NCBI GenBank assembly: GCA_000729835.1
Contig: JFHB01000017.1
Coordinates: 186,001 to 250,000 of the forward strand
Source of the DNA: Atkinsonella hypoxylon
Taxonomy: Eukaryota; Ascomycota; Sordariomycetes; Hypocreales; Clavicipitaceae
DNA length: 64,000 nucleotides
Direction of reading: 5' to 3'
Below the pieces are notes generated by a model. It saw only the letters and a list, made by a program, of their open reading frames with translations, was not told the DNA's origin and made no database searches. Of this stretch, positions 11,356-22,776 are shown piece after piece (within the stretch, counting starts at the first letter, position 1; the number at the start of each line of letters is the position of its first letter). Both the position numbers and the translations under genes were made by a program.

Positions 11356-13048
11356 ATGATGCCCGGGTGTTCAGCCACGCAACAAGCGCCCGGCATATCA
11401 CCTCAGGCACAGCCGGTATCATACAGTTACGCAGCTAGTGAGTATTATCGTCAGTGTTGCCTCGCAGAGAATTGAAGAAGACAAAGTGGAAAAAAAAGTG
11501 GCTAACTGCAATAGATCCTGCGTTCGTTCCTGTTCAAGTTCGCCAGGGCTTCAGTCAGTTCGCCCCTCCAACACCGCCATCGTATCCGGGGCTGGTTCAG
11601 CCTGCGGGAGCAACCCATCCGCCTATGCCTGTTCCACCGCCGCCTGCTGTTCAAACTGAGCAGACGAAAACCAAAACTGAATGGCCTGAATCTGTTCGAC
11701 GCTATGTTCAGCGATCCTTTCTCCCTAAAAATGACGATCCGTCAGTTTCCCGCGCAGAGGTCGAAGCAAAACTTAAGGAGACTATCGGCAATGCTAAAGA
11801 AGATGGCACCTTGTATACTATAGACTGGGACGCCGTTCCCTTACCTCAAGCTCTCGTGAGAGCCGATCGTGACGCGCTGCATAATCGGGATATTCATACC
11901 TCTTCTTCTCCAGATTACCTAGCCAATTCTCGGAAAAGGAAATCGTCCGATTTTGCAAATGGCGAATCGGACCAACCGCCGTGGCATACTACTAACTCTC
12001 GCTCATCTCTTGAGGGCCGTGTATCCTATCCATCTCCTGATAAACGCTCTTCGTTCGACGACAAGGCGACGAAACTAAGTAAGTTCCAGAAAGAAGCAGC
12101 CAACAAACGCAAACGTCGCTTCGAAAGCGAGTACAAGGCTACCTATAGATCACCAAGTCCCACGCCACCGTCAAATGGACCAATTATTGGAACTAGCGAA
12201 GTCCTGGAGAAGAAATACCTCCGTCTGACTGCGCCTCCTGTGCCTTCCAATGTGCGACCAGAGCAAGTTCTGCGGCAGACACTAGATCTTCTCAAGAAGA
12301 AATGGAGGAAAGACGGGAATTACTCGTATATTTGTGACCAATTCAAGTCCATGCGACAGGATCTGACAGTGCAACGTATCAAAAATGATTTTACAGTCTC
12401 AGTGTATGAAATTCACGCCCGTATCGCGTTGGAAAAAGGAGACATTGGTGAGTATAATCAATGCCAAACCCAGCTGCGTTCTTTGTACGCATTAGGGTCA
12501 AAAGGCAATCCTATCGAATTTAAAGCGTACCGTATCTTGTATTTCATTCATACTGCCAATCGTACCGGTCTCAACGACACGATTGCAGATCTAACCGCAG
12601 CAGAAAAGGAGGAGAAGCCCATCAAACACGCGTTGCAGGTACGCTCGGCTTTGGCGTTGGGGAATTACCATAAATTCTTCCAGCTGTATCTTGACACTCC
12701 CAACATGGGCGCATATCTTATGGATATGTTTGTCACGAGAGAGCGCCTTGCTGCAATGTGCAATATTTGCAAAAGGTAAAGCTACTGCTCCTCATTCATC
12801 GTTTTCTGTCTCGTGTGTACTAAGATCGGTACAGTTACAAACCCGATCTAAAGCTCCGATTCATCACTGAAGAGCTCGGCTTTGAATCCGATGCCGATGC
12901 CGCTCAGTTCATCATTGATCACAATGGTCAGCATCTTCTTGAAGACCGCTCTGATAACATAGTGTTTTTGAGTGGCAAAGCCGGCCAGCTTTTCGAAGGC
13001 GTTCGATCTGAAGCATTCCGCAAAGTTGACATTAAAGGTCAAATCTGA
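11356..13048 (+). CDS. SAC3/GANP domain protein, THP3/LENG8-like
   Basis: Nuclear protein of the SAC3/GANP/eIF3-p25 family; the closest known types are yeast Thp3 and mammalian LENG8, which act with Csn12 in transcription elongation and mRNA maturation. Three exons: 11356-11437, 11515-12775, 12835-13048; 518 aa. The introns are 77 bp (GTGAGT...CAATAG) and 59 bp (GTAAAG...GTACAG), both phase-consistent. The N-terminal third is proline- and serine-rich and disordered with a basic stretch (KEAANKRKRRFESEY). The SAC3 domain fills about residues 235-518: LEKKYLRLTAPPVPSNVRPEQ, WRKDGNYSYICDQFKSMRQDLTVQ, YEIHARIALEKGDIGEYNQCQTQL (each split here to short motifs). The last exon supplies ITEELGFESDADAAQFI and the C-terminus. 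Two ATGs in tandem open the gene. Confidence 0.88.
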
Positions 13049-15628
13049 TCTTTTGACTTTCCAATTTCTTTTTTTTTTTCCCTCCTCCACGTCATACTCT
13101 ACTCCTTGCACCATCTTCTTTGTGGTGTGTGGCTCAAAGTAACTGCCACTGCATCTTATTTCAGCTTCGACCTCTTGCATGATGATTATGATGAAATTTT
13201 GTAAAGTCTTGTGGTACTCGATGCGACCTGTCGACAGCGTAGCATTTCCGAGCGACAAGAAAGGGGCAGAAGAGGCAGGCATTGTCAGCTATCTCGTAGC
13301 AGCAGAACATGCTGCCTCCGCGTCTTAATCTATTTCTCGAAGCGACTGATCGGTACAATTGCTGACTCAACTGGAAACACTTCTAACCGTTCACTCAAGT
13401 CATGCTCGGATGTCGATCGGTTACGGTAACACTGAACTTCTATTCTTGGACGGGCATGACGAATCAAATGATGAGGGCGCGACGCTTCCAACGTGGCTGG
13501 CTGTCCGAGAGACGCTTGCTACTGAGATTTGGCTTTTTCTTTTTCTTTTTCTTTTTGCTCCCCGGCCAATAGCAACTCATCTTCCAAGCGTAACTATGGT
13601 TATACCCTCAATAATCGGCCATGGACCACGAGATACGGCGTTTATTCTGGATAAGTTGATTAGCTGCGCCGACATAGAAATGTTTTTAGTTTAGCCTATA
13701 TCAGCTTTGACACTTAATAAAACTCTTGATTATAACTATCTTGACCACCACCTTTCATGGAGTAGACGCTATCTGTGCAAGTGACAAGCCGTTGGTGAAC
13801 TATCGATACTCGTAACTGACAGACTGCGAGTTTGCACATGAACTCGAGTGTAGAATTCAGCCCAGATAGCACAGGCTTGTCTATGATGTGCTTGGTGTGA
13901 TTGCGGCTATAGGTAGTCAAACGTACGGCCAGACAAGCTCAACTCGTGGGCCAACAATGTTCGTCCCCGTCACGGCAGGCCCAAAACAATCAACCGTCCT
14001 TGCGTGCAGATACGCATATCCCATACAAGCGCCAACTCAATCCGAGGCTCAACACCCTTCACATCTGCAACCAAAATGCTTCGTCGAGCAAGAGATGTGC
14101 GGCTGAGTAGGATGCTTTTTGCGGCTCACAGTGTTGCTTTCGCATGCAGTGGTTGAGCAATGCAATCGGGTCAGTATGAGAAGCCAGCTTTCTATGGATG
14201 GGGGGAGTATGCTGTTGATTACAATCCGGCGGTTGCACTCCGCCGTGGGCTGTGAGGTCTCAATAAACGCCGGCTGGTGGCAAGTACGATTGATGGTGCG
14301 CAGGGCCCCCGATGCTAGAAGACAGAGCAGTCCTGTCGGGAATTGTGTGTCAGACTTGCAATAGGAGTGAGGTTGGTGGCTTGCGCAGTGGAGGGCGATG
14401 AATTGACGAAGATGCTCGGGACTTTGCGTCAATCCCCCCCCATGACGAAGGACGTGATGGTTGTAGTTGTAATTGAAATTCAGTACTGCTCGTGCGGAGA
14501 AGATTTCGATTGTTTCTCGACGCGCATGTTTCTGGTTGGAACGCGCGCCGGGGGGAGAGAGGGGGGGGGGGCTACAAGCAATCATGGGGTAATAATAGTC
14601 GAGCTAGGTCTCTGTTGGCTGAAGAAATCGCACAGTCCCCTCGTTGCAACATTGATTCGTTTCAGCGCTAACTCATCTTTTTTGGATTGGCTTCTTTGTT
14701 TCCTTGTTGGAGAAAAGAGTAGACTGGAGGCGTTCCTGCATCTTGACGGATGCGAAGGTGGAAGATGAACCTTGCATGGGCATCGGCAGGAAGGAGACCT
14801 TCTTTTTCTTCTTTTTCTTCTTTTTGTTTTTCTTCTTCTTTTATTCTCGTTAATGCGAGCGAGGCGAGGCGAGGCCAAGCAAAGACACGTTCCAAGGCAT
14901 TGCATGCATGTCCGTGCTATCTTCCGTGCATTTCGTTAGACCGGGGGTGATGAAACACGGGTAGCGGAGCCAGACATGATGGCACTTGCAGAGAAAGTTA
15001 ACTAGGTGTCTGTTGCTTTGTGATGATGTATTCCGTACATACATACATGATATAGGGAGGTACCTCGTAAAGCGGGGTCGATTTAATCTGGCCTTGAGCA
15101 CCAACAATGCAGTAGGCAGCGAGGGTCGTTGCCTTGCCCAAGTCCCATAGGAGGTGCCTGGGTGGGTGGGGACTGTACGAGCCAATTACAGCCCACGTCG
15201 GAGTGCACAAGCAGGTCTCATTTAAAAAAGTCCGGTCGGCGGGCAGTTGGTCAGTCAGTCAGTCGGCAGGCTCAGGTGTCGTGGACTCGCTCACACGAGA
15301 AGAGTGCATAATATCTAGGTACTTCGGCGTGGATTCAGACGGGAATGGCGCTCCTGGGGTGCTACCGGACCCGATGCAGTTGGTGGTTGTTGTGCGACTG
15401 CAAGCAGTTTGCCATGGACACGGCTTGTGGTGAACGATGTTTCGTGACGGCAACCGTTATGTGGGATATTTCATACGGCGATTCCGAAGCTACAAGTACA
15501 TAACTACAGACTGGAGTTCAGGAGAAGCCTCCATGGTGTCTGTCCTCCCTCCCTTGGACGTGGAAGGGCTGTACGCTGTACGGAATAGGGAGCTGCAGAT
15601 TTCTTCACAGCCCTGCAAGTCGCCTATC

Positions 15629-15630
<2 letters not shown>

Positions 15631-15663
<33 letters not shown>
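15631..15663. repeat. T33 homopolymer
   Basis: Uninterrupted run of 33 T on the + strand, the longest homopolymer in the window. Its exact length may be affected by sequencing or assembly. Confidence 0.9.
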
Positions 15664-16511
15664 CTTTTTACTCTCGTACTGCCGCCTGCTCAGTTCAAGT
15701 TGTTGCGTGCGTGGCTGCCATCTTCTCTGGCGGCTGCCCATGCAAGATATTCTCCCAACAAAGGCGTACCAAGTGTGCCGCAAGTCAATCGGTATCAATT
15801 GGTACCGGATTGAACTTATCATTCATTCAATGCTAGTCATCCCTTTGAGTGCGCGAAGGCGCCAACGAGGTCATGAATTGGCTGGTGGGCCAATCAGGAC
15901 TAGCGAGCATTAAAGGCCCTTCGGTTCATGTGGGAATCTCGGTATAAGATAGGTCCCAACAATTTCTAGATAGGTATACATAGAGTTATATTTTATACGC
16001 TAGCTGTTAAGACCATCCGGAAGTGCCTTATATTATGTACAGTACCTACTTAGGGTCGTGTGGGTCCCGTGACCTCGTTGGCGCCTTTCGCGCACTCCAA
16101 GGGATGGGCGAGACTAGTCGATGCATCAGCTGGTTGATGCTTGGCTCGGCTTGGCCATCCTGGAATCACTGGGTCTGCCTGGCCTCGGCCACCACTTTTT
16201 CCACGGCATCCGCCACCATCCGCCACCATGTAGATAGAACATGGTAGGTACGTGAGCAGGTACGTGAGCAGGTACCCAGAGTAGGTGGCCGATCGAGCTG
16301 CTAGGCGCTGAAGTGACAGTGTCCGGTGCTTTACAACCTTATCTACCCTAAGTACCTTAGGTAGGCGGTACCTTACCTCCAAGCAGACTTGCCATTGGCA
16401 CGGGAGGGACCAGATGTTAATGGCGCACAATGGCAGTGGCCGTAGCCGTGGCACAGTGTCACTGCTGTACAACGCTGGATCGGCCGGACTCTAGGCCCTC
16501 CAGCGAGCGGT

Positions 16512-16620
16512 ACGCCAGTACGCCAGTGCACCAGTACATCAGTACATCAGTACATCAGTACATCAGTACATCAGTACATCAGTACACCACCCAACACCAC
16601 CCAACACCACCCAACACTAC
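16512..16620. repeat. tandem repeats: CAGTACAT 8-mer, then a CACCCAACAC 10-mer
   Basis: About six head-to-tail copies of an 8-bp unit reading AGTACATC, flanked by diverged copies (CAGTACGC), pass directly into three copies of CACCCAACAC. There are no unique spacers, so it is a microsatellite and not a CRISPR array. Confidence 0.9.
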
Positions 16621-16725
16621 TCCGTACAGTACATGCACTCACTAGTCTCCACCACCCAGACACTACTACACACTACACAGCACTACCAGTGGACACTAGA
16701 ACAGTGACCAGTGACCAGACCCCTC

Positions 16726-16870
16726 CTGCTTTGTTCTTCCCTTCTCCCTAGTGTCACCGTCACCATATATTCTCTCTTCTTCTCTATCCCTTCACTCATC
16801 CTTGCGGCTTGTCTGCCTTGACCATCTTGCCTGCTGAAAATCTCCTGGACCGTGTTGTCGAGGCCTTTCT
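16726..16870 (+). promoter_or_regulatory. CT-rich block, probable bem1 promoter/leader
   Basis: Pyrimidine-rich on the + strand (runs such as TTCTCTCTTCTTCTCTAT). Such tracts commonly mark transcription start regions in filamentous ascomycetes. It lies about 0.9-1.0 kb before the bem1 start, implying a long leader or an unrecognised 5' UTR intron. Inference from composition and position. Confidence 0.35.
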
Positions 16871-17287
16871 ACAACCTTCCCCTGACTTGTACATGTACAA
16901 GCCCTAGCCTGTTATCGCGAGCCGTATCGCCGCCGCCTCATCCATGCGAATTCAGTATCTAGGTATTGAATAATACCAGACATTATCTGCGCCGCTCTCG
17001 CTGTTCCCTTGCACGAAAAAGCGCTGCCCAACCGCTTCGGCCGAGGATTTTTGCCATCGCCACGCATCGCCACGTTCCAGGCCTACCGTGCGCGCGTGCG
17101 TGAATAACATCCACCATCTCGCGTTTTTCCACGCCTGGCTGGACATTCTGCCATTGTCAGAGCACTACCCGCCACATAATCAAGTCGCATCAGGCACCAA
17201 GTTGTCGACGTCGTTGACCTGACTCTGCGACGGCACAACGGCTGCCCACTCCATTTCCCATCGTCGTCCCGCATCTGAAAATCTGAA

Positions 17288-17362
17288 AGAGGTAGAGGTA
17301 GAGGTAGAGGTAGAGGTAGAGGTAGAGGTAGAGGTACTGGTACTGGTACTGGCACTGGTACC
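17288..17362. repeat. GGTAGA hexamer array passing into CTGGTA copies
   Basis: About eight copies of AGAGGT followed by about four copies of ACTGGT, a compound microsatellite with 6-bp units throughout. Confidence 0.9.
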
Positions 17363-17527
17363 AGCTGGTACTTGTTGGTGGCCCTGCCATTCTGACGTCT
17401 CCACTCTGGATTCCACAAGAACTACCTAAGTTAACTGGCTTGGCTCTCTGTAGCCAGAAGTCCCAGAAGTCTGAGCCCGTGCGGCTTGCAGCAGTTAAAA
17501 TTGTTTTCAAATCAATACCACCGAGAG

Positions 17528-17613
17528 CATCACAGATCACAGATCACAGACCACAGACCACCGACCACAGACCACCGACCACAGACCACCGACCACAGAC
17601 CACAGACCACAGC
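17528..17613. repeat. ACAGACC/ACCGACC 7-mer minisatellite
   Basis: About twelve 7-bp units, first ACAGATC, then alternating ACAGACC and ACCGACC so that the higher-order period is 14 bp, then plain ACAGACC again. Located 160 bp upstream of the bem1 ATG. Confidence 0.88.
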
Positions 17614-17773
17614 GATATAATATCATCCCATCTTTCAACTTCGTCTTTTCCTCCCCCTCGCCCGCGCCGTTAAGACCAGACCCCTTCGCGCTTCCGTTAT
17701 CTACGCCTCATCTGCCTCGTGTCGTAATCAACGCTCGCCGACGAGTTCTAGGTTGCACACGTACTCGCACAGA

Positions 17774-20242
17774 ATGAAGGTACGTTGCCGCTCAATGTGA
17801 TCCGCTGACTTGCGCAGCTGTGCGATTTCGCTTCTGTACAGCCGTCGGATGCACCTGTCCATCATGGATCGCTCCATATCGCTTCATTCTTCGTCCCGCT
17901 TGTCGTATCTTGTGCTTCCTCGTGCCCTCACATACACGTCCGTCGGACCCCCAGCCGGCCGCATTTGATTCTCGTGCCCAGTCGCTCCTGCCAAATTTTC
18001 TTCTTTGATGGCATCACGGCCCTTTGGTCTTGCTGCTTCGAAGCACACCCCGCACTTCTATTCTCATCTTTCCCCATGTTTCTTTTCCGTCATGGCCAGC
18101 GACAGGATCAATCCAAGCGAAACCACTTTCTTCAAGCATAATCATCTCGTTTTTACACACGCCAGTTTGCTAATTCTCATGACTTTCATACAGGCCTTAC
18201 GTCGGTCCATTAAGGGCGAAAAAGAGAAGCAGCACCACAATTCAATAGGGAGCAAGTCTGCTGTTGCCATTATCCCGCCCAAAAAGGTCCGTCATTCGCA
18301 TCAGTCTCCACGATTAAGCTCCTCTTCCTGAACGTTTGCCATCACCTGCCTCGAGACTCAAGCCATGACGAGATGGCACCCATATCAGGCCTCTTGCCAA
18401 TTGGCTTTGCGTCTCCAGGACAGGATGTTCTTCTTCTTTTTTTCTATATTAGCCTTTATCTTGAAAAAAAGATACAAAAGAGAAGAATAGATTTCACTGA
18501 CAGTCTCGTCGCTCCACAGGTCATCAGAGCACTATACGATTATGAAGCCCATTCATCACAAGAATTGAGTTTCTCCAAGGGCGACTTTTTTCACGTTATT
18601 GGTCGCGAGAACGACGCCGACTGGTATGAGGCGTGCAATCCCGCCCTACCGGACGCTCGAGGATTGGTTCCCGTTTCCTTTTTCCAGGTATTGGGCCGCA
18701 CCGAACGCGACAGCGCCCAGTCCGACGGTGGCCGGCCGCCTACTGCTCATACTCACGACCATGATTCTGGCTACAGCGAACACTCCCCGCATCCTGTCAC
18801 CACCACCTCAATGCCGATTAGCCATCGCAGCACAAAATCCACCGACATTGACAATAAAATCTTTGCGATTGTTATGTATGATTTCGAAGCCCAGCGGGCA
18901 GACGAACTTGGCGCTACCAAGGGGGAGCAAATCATTATCATAGCCCAGTCTACGGCTGAATGGTTCGTCGCCAAGCCTATCGCAAGGCTGGGTGGTCCGG
19001 GACTGATTCCTGTATCGTACGTGGAAATTCGCTATGTCAAAACTAGAGAGATCGTTCCAGATGCATTGGAGGCCGTACGAAATGCTGGTATACCAAGCGT
19101 GGAAGAATGGAAGAAAATGGCTGCCAATTACAAAAACAGCAGCATCACGCTCGGCAAGTTTGAAGGCCGCGCAGGAACCGGCGGACAGCATGCCATTGAG
19201 CAGGGTATGGACCGGCTGAGCCTTCAGGGAGGGCGTCAAAATGCTCAAAACGGGTCGCAGGTATGCATTTTTCCCAGTCTCTTTCTGCTGTGCTATAGGT
19301 GTCCCGTATGCGGAGCGTGACTTTTGGTGGAATTTCTGCGCCACAATGTTCTAACCAATTGGTCTCCTATTACAGCACCGCGCTGCACAAAACAGTTTCG
19401 CCCAGTCTAAGTCATTCGGCCCCGACAAGCCTACTCCACAACTCTATGCACCGACCCGAGCATGGATCCCCCGTTACTGTTTCGCCGAGGAAAAGTACTG
19501 GTTTGTGATTGTCGCAGTGCTCGAGGACGGGCGGCATTGGGAACTGTCACGATACTATGAAGACTTTTACGATTTCCAGATTGCACTCCTCACCGAGTTT
19601 CCGGACGAAGCTGGCAACAATAGGACGCAAACGCGCACTCTTCCCTATATGCCGGGGCCAGTGAGCTACGTCACCGACGCCATTACAGAGGGCCGCCTTC
19701 ACAATCTCGATGCTTACGTCAAGAACCTCCTCAGCCAGCCGGCTTATATTTCACGTTGCGACTTGGTCAAGCAATTTTTTGCTCCCCGTGAAGGAGATTA
19801 CGAGGTGGATCCAAACGAGGCTCAAGAGGAGTACCGATTATCACAAGGGTCACAGCAATCTGCCGATTCCCGCGGCAATAACGGCTTATACAATCATTTA
19901 AATGGCAACGGCTATTCAGGGCTCTCTGCTGCACCGCGACAGGCGAGCAACCCACAGCAGGGAATGGGTATCCAAAAACCACATGGCGGCCAAGTCCAGC
20001 TGATGAAGGTCAAGATGTACTTTAACGGCGAATTATTTGCTCTCCGCGTACCAGCAGACGTTGATTACCGGCAACTATGCGATAAAATTCGGGAGCGAAG
20101 CAAGATTGCGCCCGTCGATGAGCTGCAACTCTTTTACAAAGATGAGCAAACAGGAAGCAAGCTCAATCTCATGAGCAACCACGATCTTGACTATGCTTTG
20201 CAGCATAACGATAAGCTTATTGTGTACGTCGAGGTTGCTTGA
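17774..20242 (+). CDS. bem1: polarity scaffold protein Bem1 (SH3-SH3-PX-PB1)
   Basis: Scaffold that links Cdc42, its GEF Cdc24 and PAK kinases at growth sites; in filamentous fungi also tied to NADPH oxidase and hyphal fusion. Four exons: 17774-17779, 18194-18286, 18520-19260, 19376-20242; 568 aa. Exon 1 encodes only Met-Lys; introns are 414, 233 and 115 bp, long for this window, and intron 2 has a GTCCGT donor. The joined N-terminus reads MKALRRSIKGEKEK, as in fungal orthologues. Domains: SH3-1 about 34-91 (IRALYDYE, GLVPVSFFQV), SH3-2 about 147-205 (AIVMYDFEA, GLIPVSYVEI), PX about 310-425 (WIPRYCFAEEKYWF, LSRYYEDFYDFQ), PB1 about 485-568 (VKMYFNGELFALRVP, ending VYVEVA) for binding Cdc24. 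All four domains are intact. Confidence 0.95.
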
Positions 20243-21356
20243 GAGACGACTCGCCACTCTTGGAATCATGGTTTGAAATGATGACCGTACCGATCATCAA
20301 GTAATAACGATGCGCCTACGACTTGCGCTACCGTTTTAACATTCTCTTCACGTCGAACTCTTTTTTTGTTCTTCGATTTTTTTGGGTATATGATTGGTGG
20401 GCACAGAGACGTACATAACCGCAGGTTCCGTGGACGAATGCCGCGCAGCTGCTTAGCAGGTGCCTCCAGCTGCCCTTTAGTGCTCTGCCAAACTCCCACT
20501 AGTCACAAAAAAGACTGCTTCATCTTTTTTTACTTGCCTATTGTTCCTTTATGTCTGCAGGCTCCAGCTTTCGCTGCCTATTGACACAAGTCATTGGACG
20601 CGTAAGCCAGCCATATGCCTTTCAGATGGATACGTGGTGGTTGAAGAGACGCGAGGCGGGTTTTTCTTGCTCCTTTTTCGACGTTGCGAGAGGCACTAGC
20701 ATTTATATTCATGTTAAATAGTTAAATATGGCGAATTAGCCTGGGGAAGGCGTTGGGGGGTTTTTATTTCCGGGGTGCGTTTTCCTTTTCGACATGACGC
20801 TTTTACTTTCTGTGCATAGGACACCTTGATACCTTGTTGAGTTTGATGGGTGATGGATGAGTGGTGCGAGATGGATGGTGCAGACAAAGAGTATGATGAG
20901 AACTATGGTTTAAGCTTAGGTAAACACGGCTGAGCCTTGCGGCTGGGAATGACCTGTTGATGCATATATATATAAATATATGTATATATATCCATATATT
21001 TATGTTTGTTGGAAGAATAGGGAATAGTATCCGGGCAAGAGTGTTTCTCAAGCGCGTTCTTTGTCCATTGAGTAAGGGCGTAAATGCTGCTACGAAAATG
21101 GAAAGGAAAGCCATGACAGCTCATGCTAAAAAAAATGATCTTGGGCGTTGTTGAACAGGGGTGTGTCATGCTTTGACAGACAGGGAGATTTGAGAGACGG
21201 AGAAGCGCGGTGTAGAGTCTATCAGTCTATGAAAGTCATTACTGTACAGTCATTCTATGCTCATGCAGTCGAGCTGACGGGAGATGCACGCCAGCCATGC
21301 CAAAAAAAAAAAAAAAAAAGAAAGCGTACGGCCCAACCCACCCACTCTCGTTCCAT
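20243..21356. other. intergenic, 1.1 kb
   Basis: Convergent 3' ends of bem1 and the carrier-like gene. It includes a TATATA-rich stretch (20962-21003) and an A18 run at 21302-21319 lying 38 bp beyond the stop of the carrier-like gene. No gene seen. Confidence 0.6.
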
Positions 21357-22232
21357 CTACTCCAACTTTGCCATCAAACCGCGTCGCACCTTCAAGTTAA
21401 TCACCCCCCCGACGCCATACGCCGGAACGATCCGACATATCCGAGCAACAGAGCTAATAAGCCACTCAGAGCGAACAAGCCGCACCCGCTCCCGCCACGA
21501 CACCCGCGCGCCCACCCGATTATACAAGTCCAGCCCGAGGAGATGCAAGGGCGTAGACAAGAACTGCACGGCCGCCGGCGCCAAGAACTGGACGACCGTC
21601 TGGCCAGAAAGCCGCCTGCGCATCTCGGCCGACAGCCCGGCGTCAAGATAGGGCGCCAGCAGCGGGGGCAGGTTGAAGGACGCAAAGATGGTCAGACAGT
21701 CGCGCAGGGTGAAGAGCGCGTACGAAGGCAGCGGCACGGCGCGGGGCAGCGCACCGACGGGGCCAAACATGCGCACGTACGCGCGGTCCTTGTACATGCA
21801 CAGACTGACGTTGGCGGTCGACGAGGCGAGGAACTTGGCGGCGCCAGAGGACACGGCGCCGGCCGGGCGGTTGCGCATCGTCGAGGCCGTCGTGTCGACC
21901 AGGTTGGCGGTCAGGTAGGTGCCGCCGTAGAGCACGAGGATGAGGGCGCAGGGACGGGAGACGAGGGCCCGTCGGGGCTGGGCGAGGAGGGCGCGCAGGG
22001 AGGAGCGGATCGAGGCGAGGAGGGAGGCTCGGCCGGAGGCGTTTTCCATGATGGATCTTGCACGGTTAGCGATGCGGTTGACGGCCATTTTTTTTTTTTT
22101 TCTGACGGAGACGTAACCGTACCGGTCGATGATGGAAATCACGGGGGCGACGGCGGCCCCCGCGCATGCTGCGGCCGTGGCATCGACGACGAGTCGCGAG
22201 GGGAGGTTCTTGGTGTTGCGCGCGTCACGCAT
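21357..22232 (-). CDS. ascomycete membrane protein with degenerate mitochondrial-carrier features
   Basis: Two exons, 22232-22123 and 22056-21357, 269 aa. A 66-bp intron (22057-22122, GTACGG...GCTAAC...GCAAG) containing a T14/A14 run is inferred because the unspliced reading inserts a lysine-rich patch, whereas splicing gives VISIIDRSIMENASGR. Hydrophobic segments: about 13-33 (LVVDATAAACAGAAVAPV), about 64-82 (ALILVLYGGTYLTANLV), about 140-160 (LTIFASFNLPPLLAPYL), 170-190 and the C-terminal IVPAYGVGGVIN. The residues TPLHLLGLDLYNR and the glycine-rich AGAAVAP segment resemble worn mitochondrial-carrier (SLC25) repeats, with P-x-D-x-x-K motifs incomplete. I recognise it as a conserved type of fungal protein but know no function. 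The start ATG is preceded immediately by A19 on the coding strand; an upstream exon is possible. Confidence 0.68.
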   Translation of the reverse strand: MRDARNTKNLPSRLVVDATAAACAGAAVAPVISIIDRYGYVSVRKKKKMAVNRIANRARSIMENASGRASLLASIRSSLRALLAQPRRALVSRPCALILVLYGGTYLTANLVDTTASTMRNRPAGAVSSGAAKFLASSTANVSLCMYKDRAYVRMFGPVGALPRAVPLPSYALFTLRDCLTIFASFNLPPLLAPYLDAGLSAEMRRRLSGQTVVQFLAPAAVQFLSTPLHLLGLDLYNRVGARVSWRERVRLVRSEWLISSVARICRIVPAYGVGGVINLKVRRGLMAKLE

Positions 22233-22776
22233 CTTTTTTTTTTTTTTTTTTTGGTTTGTTTGTTTAGAATGGGAGGTGGGAGGGGGGGATGGGTGGCATT
22301 GAGGGTGCTTTGCTGTGTTTTGTTGTGCTGTGCTTTTCTTTGCCCCAAAAAAAAAAAAAATTTTTTTTTTTTTCCAACTCATGAACGGATTGTAATGGAG
22401 TTGAAGAGGCATTGGCCAATGGGGGGGAGAGGGTTTGGGACCGTGCGCTTTGGCCTGCTTGCGTTTGCCTAGCTTCACAGGATGGAACTGCTAGCACTAT
22501 TCCGTACGCCGACTGACATTGCATATCTCCATATGCCTACTCACATATTATACATATACTGTATATACGGCCAAGTCTCGAGTTAGATACGTTCGCATGT
22601 ACGACCTATGGTATTATGTCGATGCACCTAGGATGTACTAAACAATGGGTGGGTCCGCGGGTCCGCGTTATGCCTGAGCTTTAGAACTGAGCCAAAAAAA
22701 AAGTGGATCGGTACGACAGACAGTGTGTGTCTTATGAGCATCAAAGAGATCCAAGAGATCAAAGACATAGATAGGC
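22233..22776. other. intergenic with A13T13 palindrome
   Basis: Upstream of the carrier-like gene and downstream of yvc1. It contains T19 (22234-22252), a perfect A13T13 palindrome (22348-22373) and small ORFs with no resemblance to known proteins. Confidence 0.6.
22348..22373. repeat. A13T13 perfect palindrome
   Basis: Thirteen A followed directly by thirteen T; such tracts are stiff and nucleosome-disfavouring. Located about 115 bp upstream of the carrier-like start codon. Confidence 0.85.

Larger units (their letters stand above)
13049..17773. other. long intergenic region upstream of bem1, 4.7 kb
   Basis: No convincing gene on either strand. It holds a T33 homopolymer at 15631-15663, pyrimidine-rich blocks (14800-14845, 16726-16870), TACCTAGG-type motifs near 16345-16375, three arrays of short tandem repeats between 16.5 and 17.6 kb (listed separately) and scattered ORFs without resemblance to known families. 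The right end is the promoter and leader of bem1. Confidence 0.6.

Noticed and set aside
14049..14585. 178-aa ORF on the - strand in the region upstream of bem1
   Set aside because: Composition is irregular, no domain or signal peptide is visible, and overlapping ORFs on the other strand are equally long.
16512..17613. Short regular repeats that could suggest a CRISPR array
   Set aside because: Units are directly adjacent with no unique spacers, no cas genes are present and the organism is a fungus.
18005..18331. 108-aa ORF before the bem1 SH3 domains
   Set aside because: It overlaps bem1 intron 1 and exon 2 in another frame; the real exon 2 encodes ALRRSIKGEKEK.
22233..22478. Long lysine- and phenylalanine-rich N-terminal extension of the carrier-like protein
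   Set aside because: It is the translation of homopolymer runs (A19, A13T13) upstream of the ATG at 22232.
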